From Rhodoplanes sp049284695 (lineage in GTDB: Bacteria; Pseudomonadota; Alphaproteobacteria; Rhizobiales; Xanthobacteraceae): DNA of 8,398 nt. This document shows, piece by piece, positions 1 through 5,956 of the stretch (within the stretch, counting starts at the first letter, position 1; each line of letters starts with the position of its first letter). Below the pieces are notes generated by a model that saw only the letters and a program-made list of their open reading frames with translations, had not been told where the DNA came from and made no database searches. The position numbers and the translations under genes were made by a program. The stretch is from positions 1 to 8,398 of the forward strand of contig JBAPYK010000101.1 in assembly GCA_049284695.1 (NCBI GenBank), given 5' to 3'.

Positions 1-179
1 TCGCGCTCGCGCCGGTCGCATTCGGAACGAACAGCGATCTCGCCGGGGCGGTCTTCTATGTGGTCGCCGGGCTCGGCTGGCTCGTCATCGCCATGCCGCT
101 CGTCAGATGGATGTCCCGGCCCAACCAGGCCTCGCGCGGCCCCGACCAAGCCGCGCCCGGCCCCGACCAAGCCTCGTGA
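1..179 (+). CDS. DUF2842-like small membrane protein, 3' end only
   Basis: Partial gene: the 5' end lies outside the window, and the reading frame has complete codons from base 3 to a TGA at 177-179 (58 residues visible). The visible part has one hydrophobic segment (AVFYVVAGLGWLVIAMPLV) followed at once by RWMSRP. That matches the second transmembrane helix and its basic end in the short (about 70 residue) two-helix DUF2842 proteins of Alphaproteobacteria, whose function is unknown. The odd part is the tail. After RWMSRPNQ it reads two heptads of the form A-[S/A]-x-G-P-D-Q, encoded by a 21-bp tandem repeat, and the stop codon falls inside the third repeat unit. The ancestral protein probably ended near RWMSRP, and repeat DNA has extended or replaced its C-terminus. 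The family call comes from motif memory. The reading frame and stop are directly visible. Confidence 0.62.
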   Translation, partial: ALAPVAFGTNSDLAGAVFYVVAGLGWLVIAMPLVRWMSRPNQASRGPDQAAPGPDQAS

Positions 180-272
180 GGGTCCGACCAAGCCCCATGA
201 AGCCCAGACCAAGCGTCACGAAGCCCGACGAAGCATCGTGAAGGCCCGACGAAGCATCGTGAGGCGCGACGG
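129..272. repeat. Degenerate 21-bp tandem repeat, about 7 units
   Basis: Seven consecutive units can be laid out by eye: 129-149, 150-170, 171-191, 192-212, 213-232 (20 bp), 233-253 and a partial unit at 254-272. A further diverged partial copy precedes them (about 115-128). Units start GC[C/A/G]TCGTG-like and end CCGACCAA in the first three or CCGACGAA in later ones. The period of 21 bp is a multiple of three, so each unit encodes a heptad in any frame. The first two units are translated as the tail of the DUF2842-like gene. The rest lie between its stop codon and the tRNA promoter region. There is a gradient: neighbouring units resemble each other more than distant ones, as expected from slippage or unequal exchange. 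No function is known to me. Confidence 0.8.
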
Positions 273-341
273 TTGTCCTGTTGGATTTTCCGGGCGAGCC
301 GGTTCCCTCCGAGCGGGGGAATGCTTATAGTTCCGCCGGTT

Positions 342-419
342 CGGAGCGTAGCGCAGCCCGGTTAGCGCACCAGTCTGGGGGACTGGGGGTCCCGAGTTCA
401 AATCTCGGCGCTCCGACCA
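342..419 (+). tRNA. tRNA-Pro (anticodon GGG)
   Basis: A complete cloverleaf can be drawn. The acceptor stem is CGGAGCG (342-348) with CGCTCCG (409-415), seven pairs. The D stem is GCGC (351-354) with GCGC (365-368) around AGCCCGGTTA. The anticodon stem is CCAGT (370-374) with ACTGG (382-386), enclosing the loop CTGGGGG with anticodon GGG at 377-379. The five-base variable loop is GGGTC, and the T arm is CCGAG-TTCAAAT-CTCGG (392-408). The discriminator is A416, and CCA is encoded at 417-419. GGG reads proline codon CCC and, with wobble, CCU. A -10-like CTTATA lies at 324-329, but I do not see a good -35 at the right distance, so the promoter is unassigned. No clear intrinsic terminator follows, and I see no duplicated tRNA 3' end that would mark an integrated element. 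Confidence 0.97.
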
Positions 420-656
420 TTCTGCAGCCGGGGTTGGCCCCTCCCCTCGGGTTAAGAAAAACAAGCGGCCAAGCCGGCGCGGTCTTCTGACCCGCCAAAG
501 CGCATCAGCATCCGCCGGCGGCGGACTGGCGCCCGCGTGATCCGCTGGCCGGATGCCTGGCGCCTGTATGCGCGCGACGGCGCCATGCGCGGTCGTACTG
601 CCGCGATTGCGGGGGCATGTTGTAAAGAGCATCAACCGCATATCTCGATTAGTATT

Positions 657-707
657 CCTTGCACAAGGACAGCACATCGGCCGCCTAAAAAGTGTGCAGG
701 AATGCAC
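657..707. promoter_or_regulatory. Candidate upstream activator (NtrC-type) binding region
   Basis: Two inverted repeats lie about 107-157 bp before the predicted transcription start: CCTTG-CA-CAAGG at 657-668 and GTGCA-GGAA-TGCAC at 694-707. Enhancer-binding proteins for sigma-54 promoters usually bind dyads at this distance, and NtrC sites contain GCAC/GTGC half-sites. The fit is imperfect: the classical NtrC dyad is TGCAC-N-GTGCA, whereas the second element here has the half-sites in the opposite order and closer together. The placement is convincing, but the identity of the binding protein is inferred. Confidence 0.35.
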
Positions 708-787
708 GCGGCAACCCGCCGGCAGCATCCGCGGACCCCATCCGATAAATTTTCGCAACAACGCCAATGTTGATGCCGCCGCATCAA

Positions 788-803
788 TGGCATGCGGATT
801 GCA
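788..803 (+). promoter_or_regulatory. Sigma-54 (RpoN) -24/-12 promoter of the urt operon
   Basis: The sequence TGGCATGCGGATTGCA matches the sigma-54 consensus TGGCAYG-N4-TTGCW at every fixed position. The invariant GG (789-790) and GC (801-802) are separated by exactly 10 bases. Transcription would begin near 814, giving a leader of about 50 nt to the urtA ATG at 863. No competing well-spaced sigma-70 promoter was seen close to urtA. Urea uptake in proteobacteria is commonly under nitrogen control through NtrC and RpoN, so both the motif and its location fit. Dyads at 657-707 could be the activator site. Confidence 0.72.
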
Positions 804-862
804 GTTGCGACGCAACGGGAACCGGCCCGGCCCCATCGTGGGCGTCAAACAAAGGTAGCACG

Positions 863-2179
863 ATGCACAAACAGCTCGGAGCGGTCGCGCAGCGGCCGCA
901 TGCTCGGCGTTGGCTTGCCGCCGCCGCCGTGAGTCTCGCATTAGGCTTTGCGTCGGCAAGTCCGGCGACGGCTCAGGAGACCATCAAAGTCGGCATTCTT
1001 CATTCGCTCTCGGGCACCATGGCGATCAGCGAGACGACGCTGAAAGACGTGATGCTCATGTTGATCGATGAGCAGAACAAGAAAGGCGGCGTGCTCGGCA
1101 AGAAGCTCGAAGCGGTGGTGGTCGACCCCGCGTCGAATTGGCCGCTGTTCGCCGAGAAGGCGCGCGAGCTGATCTCCAAGGACAAGGTGGCGGTCGTGTT
1201 CGGCTGCTGGACGTCGGTGTCGCGGAAATCCGTGCTGCCGGTGTTCAAGGAACTCGACTCGATCCTGTTCTACCCGGTGCAGTACGAAGGCGAGGAGAGC
1301 GAGCGCAACGTGTTTTACACCGGCGCCGCGCCGAACCAGCAGGCGATCCCCGCCGTCGACTATCTCATGAGCAAGGACGGCGGCGAAGTGAAGCGCTGGG
1401 TGCTGGAAGGCACCGATTACGTCTATCCGCGCACGACCAACAAAATCCTCGAGGCCTATCTCAAGCAGAAAGGCGTCAAGGATGAAGACATCATGATCAA
1501 CTACACGCCGTTCGGCTTCTCCGACTGGCAGACCGAGGTCTCCAAGATCAAGAAGTTTGGCTCGGAGGGCAAGAAGACGGCGGTGGTGTCCACAATCAAC
1601 GGCGACGCCAACGTGCCGTTCTATAAGGAGCTTGCCAACCAGGGCGTCAAGGCAACCGACATTCCCGTGGTGGCGTTCTCGGTGGGCGAGGAAGAACTCG
1701 CCGGGCTCGACACCAAGCCGCTGGTCGGCCACCTCGCGGCATGGAACTACTTCCAATCGATCAAGGCGCCGGTGAACGCTCAGTTCATCAAGAGTTGGCA
1801 CGAGTTCATCAAGAACCAGAAGCGCACCACCAACGATCCGATGGAGGCGCATTTCATCGGCTTCAACATGTGGGTGAAAGCGGTCGAGAAGGCGAAGTCG
1901 ACCGATCCCGACAAGGTCGTCGCGGCGCTGCCCGGCATCGAGGCGCCGAACCTGACCGGCGGGACCTCGAAAATGCTCGCGAACCATCACATCACCAAGC
2001 CGGTCTATATCGGCGAAATCCGCGGCGACGGCCAGTTCGACGTCGTGTGGAAAACGAAAGATTTGGTGCCCGGCGACGCTTGGTCCGATTACCTTCCCGG
2101 CTCCAAGGATCTCGAGGCCGACTGGGTCGAGCTCAAATGCGGCAACTACAATACCGTCACCAAGAAGTGCGGGGGATAA
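863..2179 (+). CDS. urtA: Urea ABC transporter, periplasmic urea-binding protein UrtA
   Basis: A 438-residue periplasmic solute-binding protein of the branched-chain amino acid/amide (HAAT) class that captures urea and delivers it to UrtBC. Residues 1-37 form a signal peptide: basic HARR, a hydrophobic LAAAAVSLALGFA core and an ATA-Q cleavage site. The mature protein starts ETIKVGILHSLSGTMAISE, the usual type I binding-protein opening. UrtA hallmarks follow: FGCWTSVSRKSVLPVF (from 113), LFYPVQYEGEE (from 135), GTDYVYPRT (183-191), and a cysteine-bearing C-terminus KCGNYNTVTKKCGG. The length is usual for UrtA. The ATG at 863 is chosen over the in-frame ATG at 767 because AAAGGTAG sits just before it, the signal peptide then begins normally, and the sigma-54 promoter at 788-803 stays outside the gene. 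It is the first gene of the urt-ure block. A GC hairpin follows the stop, which may raise its transcript level above that of the permease genes. Confidence 0.97.
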   Translation: MHKQLGAVAQRPHARRWLAAAAVSLALGFASASPATAQETIKVGILHSLSGTMAISETTLKDVMLMLIDEQNKKGGVLGKKLEAVVVDPASNWPLFAEKARELISKDKVAVVFGCWTSVSRKSVLPVFKELDSILFYPVQYEGEESERNVFYTGAAPNQQAIPAVDYLMSKDGGEVKRWVLEGTDYVYPRTTNKILEAYLKQKGVKDEDIMINYTPFGFSDWQTEVSKIKKFGSEGKKTAVVSTINGDANVPFYKELANQGVKATDIPVVAFSVGEEELAGLDTKPLVGHLAAWNYFQSIKAPVNAQFIKSWHEFIKNQKRTTNDPMEAHFIGFNMWVKAVEKAKSTDPDKVVAALPGIEAPNLTGGTSKMLANHHITKPVYIGEIRGDGQFDVVWKTKDLVPGDAWSDYLPGSKDLEADWVELKCGNYNTVTKKCGG

Positions 2180-2216
2180 GGAGGCGTAAAGCCGTTCGAC
2201 TGACGACCCCAGAAGC

Positions 2217-2239
2217 GAGGCGGCCGTCGTCGCCGCCTC
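2217..2239 (+). other. Strong intercistronic hairpin between urtA and urtB
   Basis: GAGGCGGC (2217-2224) and GCCGCCTC (2232-2239) form a perfect 8-bp stem with a 7-base loop, 37 bases after the urtA stop. It is followed by TCTTCC rather than a run of T, so it is not a standard terminator. In several ABC importer operons a stem-loop after the binding-protein gene protects that part of the mRNA or causes partial termination, so that binding protein exceeds permease. That role is inferred here. An SD-like GGAGG directly after the urtA stop (2180-2184) has no start codon at a usable distance. Confidence 0.6.
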
Positions 2240-2276
2240 TCTTCCATTGCGCGTTGCAACGCCGGGAATATTCGAG

Positions 2277-3890
2277 ATGCGTGCAGTTTGCGGGCGCCTG
2301 ATCGCGCTCACGCTCGTCCTCGGTTTGCTCGTTCTCGGCGCGGCGGCGGCGCGGGCCGGCTCTTTCGAAGACGCGCTCGCAGGCTTCACCACGGACTCTT
2401 TCAGCGACACCGCCGAGGCGGTCGAGGCGGTGGCCACGACCGGCAGCCCGCTCGCGGCGCCGCTGCTCGAAGCTTTGCGCGAGTCGCGCCTGATATTCAG
2501 CGCGAAGGACAAGAAGGTCTTCATCAAGACGCGCGACCGCGAGTTGCTCGATGCGGCCACCACGAACCCGGTTTCCGGTGCGCCTCCCAACGACCTCGAA
2601 ACGGTGAGGATCAACAACCGGCTGCGCAATCTCATCGATGCGGCCTTGGGAAGCCTCACGCTGATGGCGCCCGATGCGAACCGTCGGTTCGACGCGGCGC
2701 AGGCGGTGTTCAAGTCGCGCGATGCGGGCTCGTTGCCGGCGCTCGACAAGGCGCTCGCCGCCGAAACGAACCCGCGGGTCAAGAAGGCGATGCAGGAGGC
2801 CCGCGCCGCGATCGTCCTGAATTCAAACGATGCAAGCGAAGCCGACAAGATCGCCGCGATTGCCGTTGCGCGCGAACGTGGCGATCAGGACGCGCTCGCC
2901 TTGTTGCAAGGCTTGCCGGCGAATGTGCCGATCGAGGTGCACAAAGCCGCGCGCGCCGCGAGTGAGCGGATTCAGAACGATCTCGCGCTGTGGAACGCGG
3001 CGCAGAACGCCTGGTACGGCCTTTCGCTCGGCTCGGTGCTGCTGCTCGCCGCCATCGGCCTTGCCATCACCTTCGGCGTGATGGGCGTGATCAACATGGC
3101 GCATGGCGAGATGGTGATGCTCGGCGCCTACACCACCTTCGTCGTGCAGGAGGTCATCCGCCAGAATTATCCGGGCCTGTTCGATCTCTCGCTCGCCGCC
3201 GCCATTCCCCTCGCGTTTTTGGTGTCCGGCGCGGTCGGCATTCTGATCGAGCGAACGGTGATCCAATTCCTTTACGGCCGGCCGCTGGAAACGCTGCTCG
3301 CCACCTGGGGCCTGTCGCTGATCTTGCAGCAGGCGGTGCGCGCCACGTTCGGCCCGACCAACAAGGAGGTCGGCAATCCCTCCTGGATGAGCGGCGCCTT
3401 CGACCTCGGCGGCATCACCATCACCTATAACCGGCTGTGGATCATCTGCTTCACGCTCGTCGTGTTCGCAGCCCTGCTCGCCATGCTGCGCTTCACGCGG
3501 CTGGGCCTGGAAATGCGCGCGGTGACGCAGAACCGCACGATGGCGGCGGCGATGGGCATTCGCACCGCGCGCATCGACGCGCTCACCTTCGGCCTCGGCT
3601 CCGGCATTGCCGGCATCGCGGGCGTCGCGCTGTCGCAGATCGACAATGTCAGTCCCAATCTCGGCCAGGGCTACATCATCGACAGCTTTATGGTGGTGGT
3701 GTTCGGCGGCGTCGGGAACCTATGGGGCACGTTGGTCGGCGCCTTCACGCTCGGCATCGCCAACAAGTTCCTCGAGCCTTACGCCGGCGCCGTGCTCGCC
3801 AAGATCGCGATCCTCGTGCTGATCATCCTGTTCATCCAGAAGCGCCCGCGCGGCATGTTTGCGCTCAAGGGCCGCGCGGTAGAAGCATGA
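2277..3890 (+). CDS. urtB: Urea ABC transporter permease UrtB with N-terminal periplasmic domain
   Basis: A 537-residue inner-membrane permease of the LivH type, one of two membrane subunits forming the urea channel with UrtC. Residues 1-27 are a signal-like segment (LIALTLVLGLLVLGAAAARA-G). Residues 28 to about 238 form an alanine- and charge-rich, probably helical domain outside the membrane. The permease domain runs from about 247 to 520 and carries the LivH signature INMAHGEMVMLGAY (272-285), the cytoplasmic RAVTQNRTMAAAMGI loop (414-428) expected to contact an ATPase, and FGGVGNLWGTLVGA (476-489). The length fits proteobacterial UrtB, which is longer than plain LivH (about 300) because of the extra domain. 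The ATG at 2277 is preferred to the in-frame TTG at 2247: it starts right before the signal-like helix, although only a modest GGGA lies upstream. The stop overlaps the urtC start (ATGA), so the two are probably translationally coupled. Confidence 0.96.
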   Translation: MRAVCGRLIALTLVLGLLVLGAAAARAGSFEDALAGFTTDSFSDTAEAVEAVATTGSPLAAPLLEALRESRLIFSAKDKKVFIKTRDRELLDAATTNPVSGAPPNDLETVRINNRLRNLIDAALGSLTLMAPDANRRFDAAQAVFKSRDAGSLPALDKALAAETNPRVKKAMQEARAAIVLNSNDASEADKIAAIAVARERGDQDALALLQGLPANVPIEVHKAARAASERIQNDLALWNAAQNAWYGLSLGSVLLLAAIGLAITFGVMGVINMAHGEMVMLGAYTTFVVQEVIRQNYPGLFDLSLAAAIPLAFLVSGAVGILIERTVIQFLYGRPLETLLATWGLSLILQQAVRATFGPTNKEVGNPSWMSGAFDLGGITITYNRLWIICFTLVVFAALLAMLRFTRLGLEMRAVTQNRTMAAAMGIRTARIDALTFGLGSGIAGIAGVALSQIDNVSPNLGQGYIIDSFMVVVFGGVGNLWGTLVGAFTLGIANKFLEPYAGAVLAKIAILVLIILFIQKRPRGMFALKGRAVEA

Positions 3891-5053
3891 CCGCCTTTCC
3901 GCTCACGCGCCTTCTCGATCGCGCTGCGCTCGTCTTTCTCGTCCTGCTCGGCGCGTTCGCCATCGCTATTCCCGCGCTTAACCTGCTGGTCCCGCCGGGT
4001 TCGGGCCTGCATGTCCCGACCTATCTCGTCGCGTTGTTCGGCAAATATGTCTGCTACGCCATGCTGGCGCTCTCGATCGACCTCATCTGGGGCTATGCCG
4101 GCATTCTCTCGCTCGGCCACGGCGCGTTCTTCGCTCTCGGCGGCTACGCCATGGGCATGTATCTGATGCGCCAGATCGGCACCCGCGGCGTCTATGCCGA
4201 CCCGATCCTGCCCGACTTCATGGTGTTCCTGAATTGGAAGGAGCTGCCGTTCTACTGGTACGGCTTTAACTGGTTTCCCTATGCGGCGCTGATGGTGGCG
4301 CTGGGGCCGGGACTGCTCGCGTTCGTGTTCGGCTGGTTCGCGTTCCGCAGCCGGGTCAGCGGCGTATATTTCTCGATCATCACCCAGGCGATGACGTTCG
4401 CGCTGATGCTCGCCTTCTTCCGCAACAATTTCGGTTTTGGCGGCAACAACGGGCTCACCGACTTCAAGGACATCCTCGGCTTCAACGTGCAGGCGGACAC
4501 AACGCGAAACGCGCTGCTGGTGATTTCCTGCTTTGCGCTCGCGGCCATGTTCCTCGTCTGCCGCGCCATCGTCACCTCGAAATTCGGCAAAGTGCTCGTG
4601 GCGATCCGCGACGCGGAGGCGCGCACGCGATTTCTCGGCTATCGCGTGGAGGCCTACAAGCTGTTCGTGTTCACGCTGTCCGCTTGCATGGCCGGGATTG
4701 CGGGCGCGCTCTATGTGCCGCAGGTCGGCATCATCAATCCGAGCGAGTTCGCGCCCGGCAATTCCATCGAAGCCGTGATCTGGGTCGCCGTGGGCGGGCG
4801 CGGCACGCTGGTGGGCGCGGCGCTCGGCGCGGTGCTCGTCAATTATACCAAGACCTATTTCACCTCCGGCATGCTCGCGCCCTACTGGCTGTTCGTGCTC
4901 GGTGGCCTGTTCGTCGGCGTGACGCTGTTCCTGCCGAAGGGCATCATCGGCGCCTTTGCGCAATGGCGCGATCGTGGTCGCGATGCAAAAGCGCGTAAGT
5001 CGCCGGAGACGCCACAACCCGCGCAAGCGGTCGCGCCGCACGCGGCGGAGTAA
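3887..5053 (+). CDS. urtC: Urea ABC transporter permease UrtC
   Basis: A 388-residue inner-membrane permease of the LivM type that pairs with UrtB. Hydrophobic segments span most of residues 13-350. The LivM signature IWGYAGILSLGHGAFFALGG lies at 67-86, and the cytoplasmic ATPase-contact loop is around VAIRDAEARTRFLGY (238-252). The segment SACMAGIAGALY (265-276) and the near-end WVAVGGRGTLVGAALGA (299-315) are also typical. An insert rich in aromatic residues (about 101-130, including FYWYGFNWFPY) fits the longer loops of UrtC compared with amino-acid LivM proteins. The C-terminal 28 residues are polar, basic and proline-rich, and presumably cytoplasmic. The ATG at 3887 overlaps the urtB stop codon. 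The same frame is open much further upstream, but that part is an out-of-frame shadow of urtB. urtD begins 4 bases after the stop. Confidence 0.96.
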   Translation: MTAFPLTRLLDRAALVFLVLLGAFAIAIPALNLLVPPGSGLHVPTYLVALFGKYVCYAMLALSIDLIWGYAGILSLGHGAFFALGGYAMGMYLMRQIGTRGVYADPILPDFMVFLNWKELPFYWYGFNWFPYAALMVALGPGLLAFVFGWFAFRSRVSGVYFSIITQAMTFALMLAFFRNNFGFGGNNGLTDFKDILGFNVQADTTRNALLVISCFALAAMFLVCRAIVTSKFGKVLVAIRDAEARTRFLGYRVEAYKLFVFTLSACMAGIAGALYVPQVGIINPSEFAPGNSIEAVIWVAVGGRGTLVGAALGAVLVNYTKTYFTSGMLAPYWLFVLGGLFVGVTLFLPKGIIGAFAQWRDRGRDAKARKSPETPQPAQAVAPHAAE

Positions 5054-5057
5054 ATGC

Positions 5058-5816
5058 ATGCTCGAGCCGCATACCACCTCCGCGCTGCTTTATCTCGACG
5101 GCATCACCGTTTCGTTCGACGGATTCAAGGCCCTCAGCAATCTCTCGCTGGTGATCGAGCCGGGCGAAATGCGCGCCGTGATCGGGCCGAACGGCGCGGG
5201 CAAGACCACCATGATGGACGTGGTCACCGGCAAGACGCGGCCCGACTCGGGCGAAGTCTTCTTCGAGCAAGGCAGGTACGACCTCTCCAAGCTCGACGAG
5301 ACCGAGATTGCCGAGCTTGGCATCGGCCGCAAGTTCCAAAAGCCGACGGTGTTCGACATGCACACGGTCGAGGACAACCTGCTCCTCGCGCTCAAGGACG
5401 ACCGGCGCGTGCGTGCGACATTGCTGTGGCGGTCCTCGCCGGCGCAGCAAAAGCGCATCGACGAGATTCTCGACACCATTCGCCTGAAAAACCTGCGCGA
5501 CCGTGTCGCGGGCAGCCTCTCGCACGGGCAGAAACAGTGGCTCGAGATCGGCATGCTGCTCGCGCAGGAACCGAAGCTGTTGCTCGTCGACGAACCGGTC
5601 GCCGGCATGACCGACGCCGAGACGCGGCAGACCGCCGAACTGCTCAAGGAGATCAATCGCGACCGCACGGTGATCGTGGTCGAGCATGATATGGCCTTCG
5701 TGCGCGATCTCGGCGTGCACGTCACCTGCCTGCACGAAGGCTCGGTGCTGGCCGAAGGCTCGATCGATCAGGTCTCGCAGAATGACCGGGTGGTTGAGGT
5801 GTATCTTGGGCGCTGA
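5058..5816 (+). CDS. urtD: Urea ABC transporter ATP-binding protein UrtD
   Basis: A 252-residue cytoplasmic ATPase of the LivG type that drives urea import with UrtE. All nucleotide-binding elements are visible: Walker A GPNGAGKT (43-50), Q-loop glutamine in GRKFQKP (Q94), signature LSHGQ (154-158), Walker B LLLVDEP (174-180) and the switch histidine in VVEHD (H210). LSHGQKQWLEIGMLL and DEPVAGMTDAET are typical of UrtD, distinguishing it from the amino-acid LivG form. The ATG at 5058 is chosen because GGAG at 5047-5050 lies 7 bases upstream and the protein then has the family length. An open frame extends back to 4956 but overlaps urtC and adds only a basic shadow sequence. The gap to urtE (140 bases) is unusual for this otherwise compact operon and is filled by an inverted repeat pair. 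Confidence 0.97.
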   Translation: MLEPHTTSALLYLDGITVSFDGFKALSNLSLVIEPGEMRAVIGPNGAGKTTMMDVVTGKTRPDSGEVFFEQGRYDLSKLDETEIAELGIGRKFQKPTVFDMHTVEDNLLLALKDDRRVRATLLWRSSPAQQKRIDEILDTIRLKNLRDRVAGSLSHGQKQWLEIGMLLAQEPKLLLVDEPVAGMTDAETRQTAELLKEINRDRTVIVVEHDMAFVRDLGVHVTCLHEGSVLAEGSIDQVSQNDRVVEVYLGR

Positions 5817-5826
5817 CGCGTTTCTT

Positions 5827-5936
5827 CCTCATCCTTCGAGACGCGAGCTTTGCTCTCTCCTCAGGATGAGGATCGGAGGTAATTTATTCTACCTCATCCT
5901 GAGGAGCCCGCGCAGCGGGCGTCTCGAAGGGTGAGG
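5827..5936. repeat. Head-to-head pair of 45-bp REP-like palindromes
   Basis: Copy A is 5827-5871 and copy B is 5892-5936 in the opposite orientation, separated by 20 bases. Reverse-complemented, copy B matches copy A at 37 of 45 positions, with 17 of 18 matching in one outer arm and 15 of 15 in the other. Each copy is also an imperfect palindrome: outer CCTCATCCT against AGGATGAGG-like ends, and an inner hairpin, GAGC-TTT-GCTC (5845-5855) in A and CCCGC-GCA-GCGGG (5907-5919) in B. Sequences of the CCTCATCCTTCGAGACGC type are, from memory, widespread intergenic palindromes in Bradyrhizobium and its relatives. The pair fills most of the urtD-urtE gap. As RNA it could fold as two small hairpins or one long one, which might stabilise the message or reduce read-through into urtE. 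A GGAGG at 5876-5880 in the spacer has no start codon near it. Confidence 0.85.
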
Positions 5937-5956
5937 TTACGGAAAGCAATGAAACA

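Larger units (their letters stand above)
420..862. other. Non-coding control region between tRNA-Pro and urtA
   Basis: This 443-base stretch holds no reading frame with recognisable protein character; the short open frames crossing it show no family motif. A small GGGG-TTGG-CCCC hairpin at 430-441, just after the tRNA, has no T-run and is a weak terminator candidate at best. ATCCG/CGGAT arms at 540-554 form a 5-bp dyad flanked by two CTGGCGCC direct repeats (526-533 and 557-564). The useful content is downstream: two dyads at 657-707, an A/T-richer patch near 744-757, and the sigma-54 promoter at 788-803. An upstream in-frame start for urtA at 767 exists but would place coding sequence across that promoter, so the region is best treated as regulatory to 862. 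Confidence 0.7.

Noticed and set aside
129..272. The 21-bp repeats as a CRISPR array
   Set aside because: Units are contiguous with no unique spacers, degenerate and too short, and no cas gene is nearby.
58..330. A 90-codon plus-strand frame through the tandem repeat, reading PTKP-type repeats
   Set aside because: It is the out-of-frame reading of the DUF2842-like gene end plus the 21-bp repeat. The frame with the DUF2842-like transmembrane segment is the one ending at 179.
430..441. GGGG-TTGG-CCCC hairpin as the tRNA terminator
   Set aside because: Only 4 bp with no T-run; the following run is A-rich on this strand. It is not enough to call a terminator.
537..858. Short plus-strand open frames (537-773 and 553-858) before urtA
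   Set aside because: No family resemblance and no good ribosome binding sites seen. They overlap the putative activator region, and the second also overlaps the sigma-54 promoter.
342..862. tRNA-Pro as the attachment site of an integrated element
   Set aside because: No integrase gene, no duplicated tRNA 3' end, and the genes downstream are ordinary host nitrogen genes with matching composition.
216..959. A 247-codon minus-strand open frame across tRNA-Pro and the control region
   Set aside because: It runs through the tRNA and the sigma-54 promoter, its peptide includes the antisense of the tRNA, and nothing resembles a protein family.
941..2848. A 635-codon open frame on the minus strand opposite urtA and the start of urtB
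   Set aside because: It mirrors the high-GC codon bias of the real genes on the other strand, has no recognisable domain, and would run opposite an unmistakable UrtA and UrtB.
3779..5077. A 432-codon minus-strand open frame opposite urtC
   Set aside because: Composition is dominated by R, A, E and H as in antisense shadows of membrane proteins, no motif is visible, and the plus strand encodes UrtC with clear signatures.
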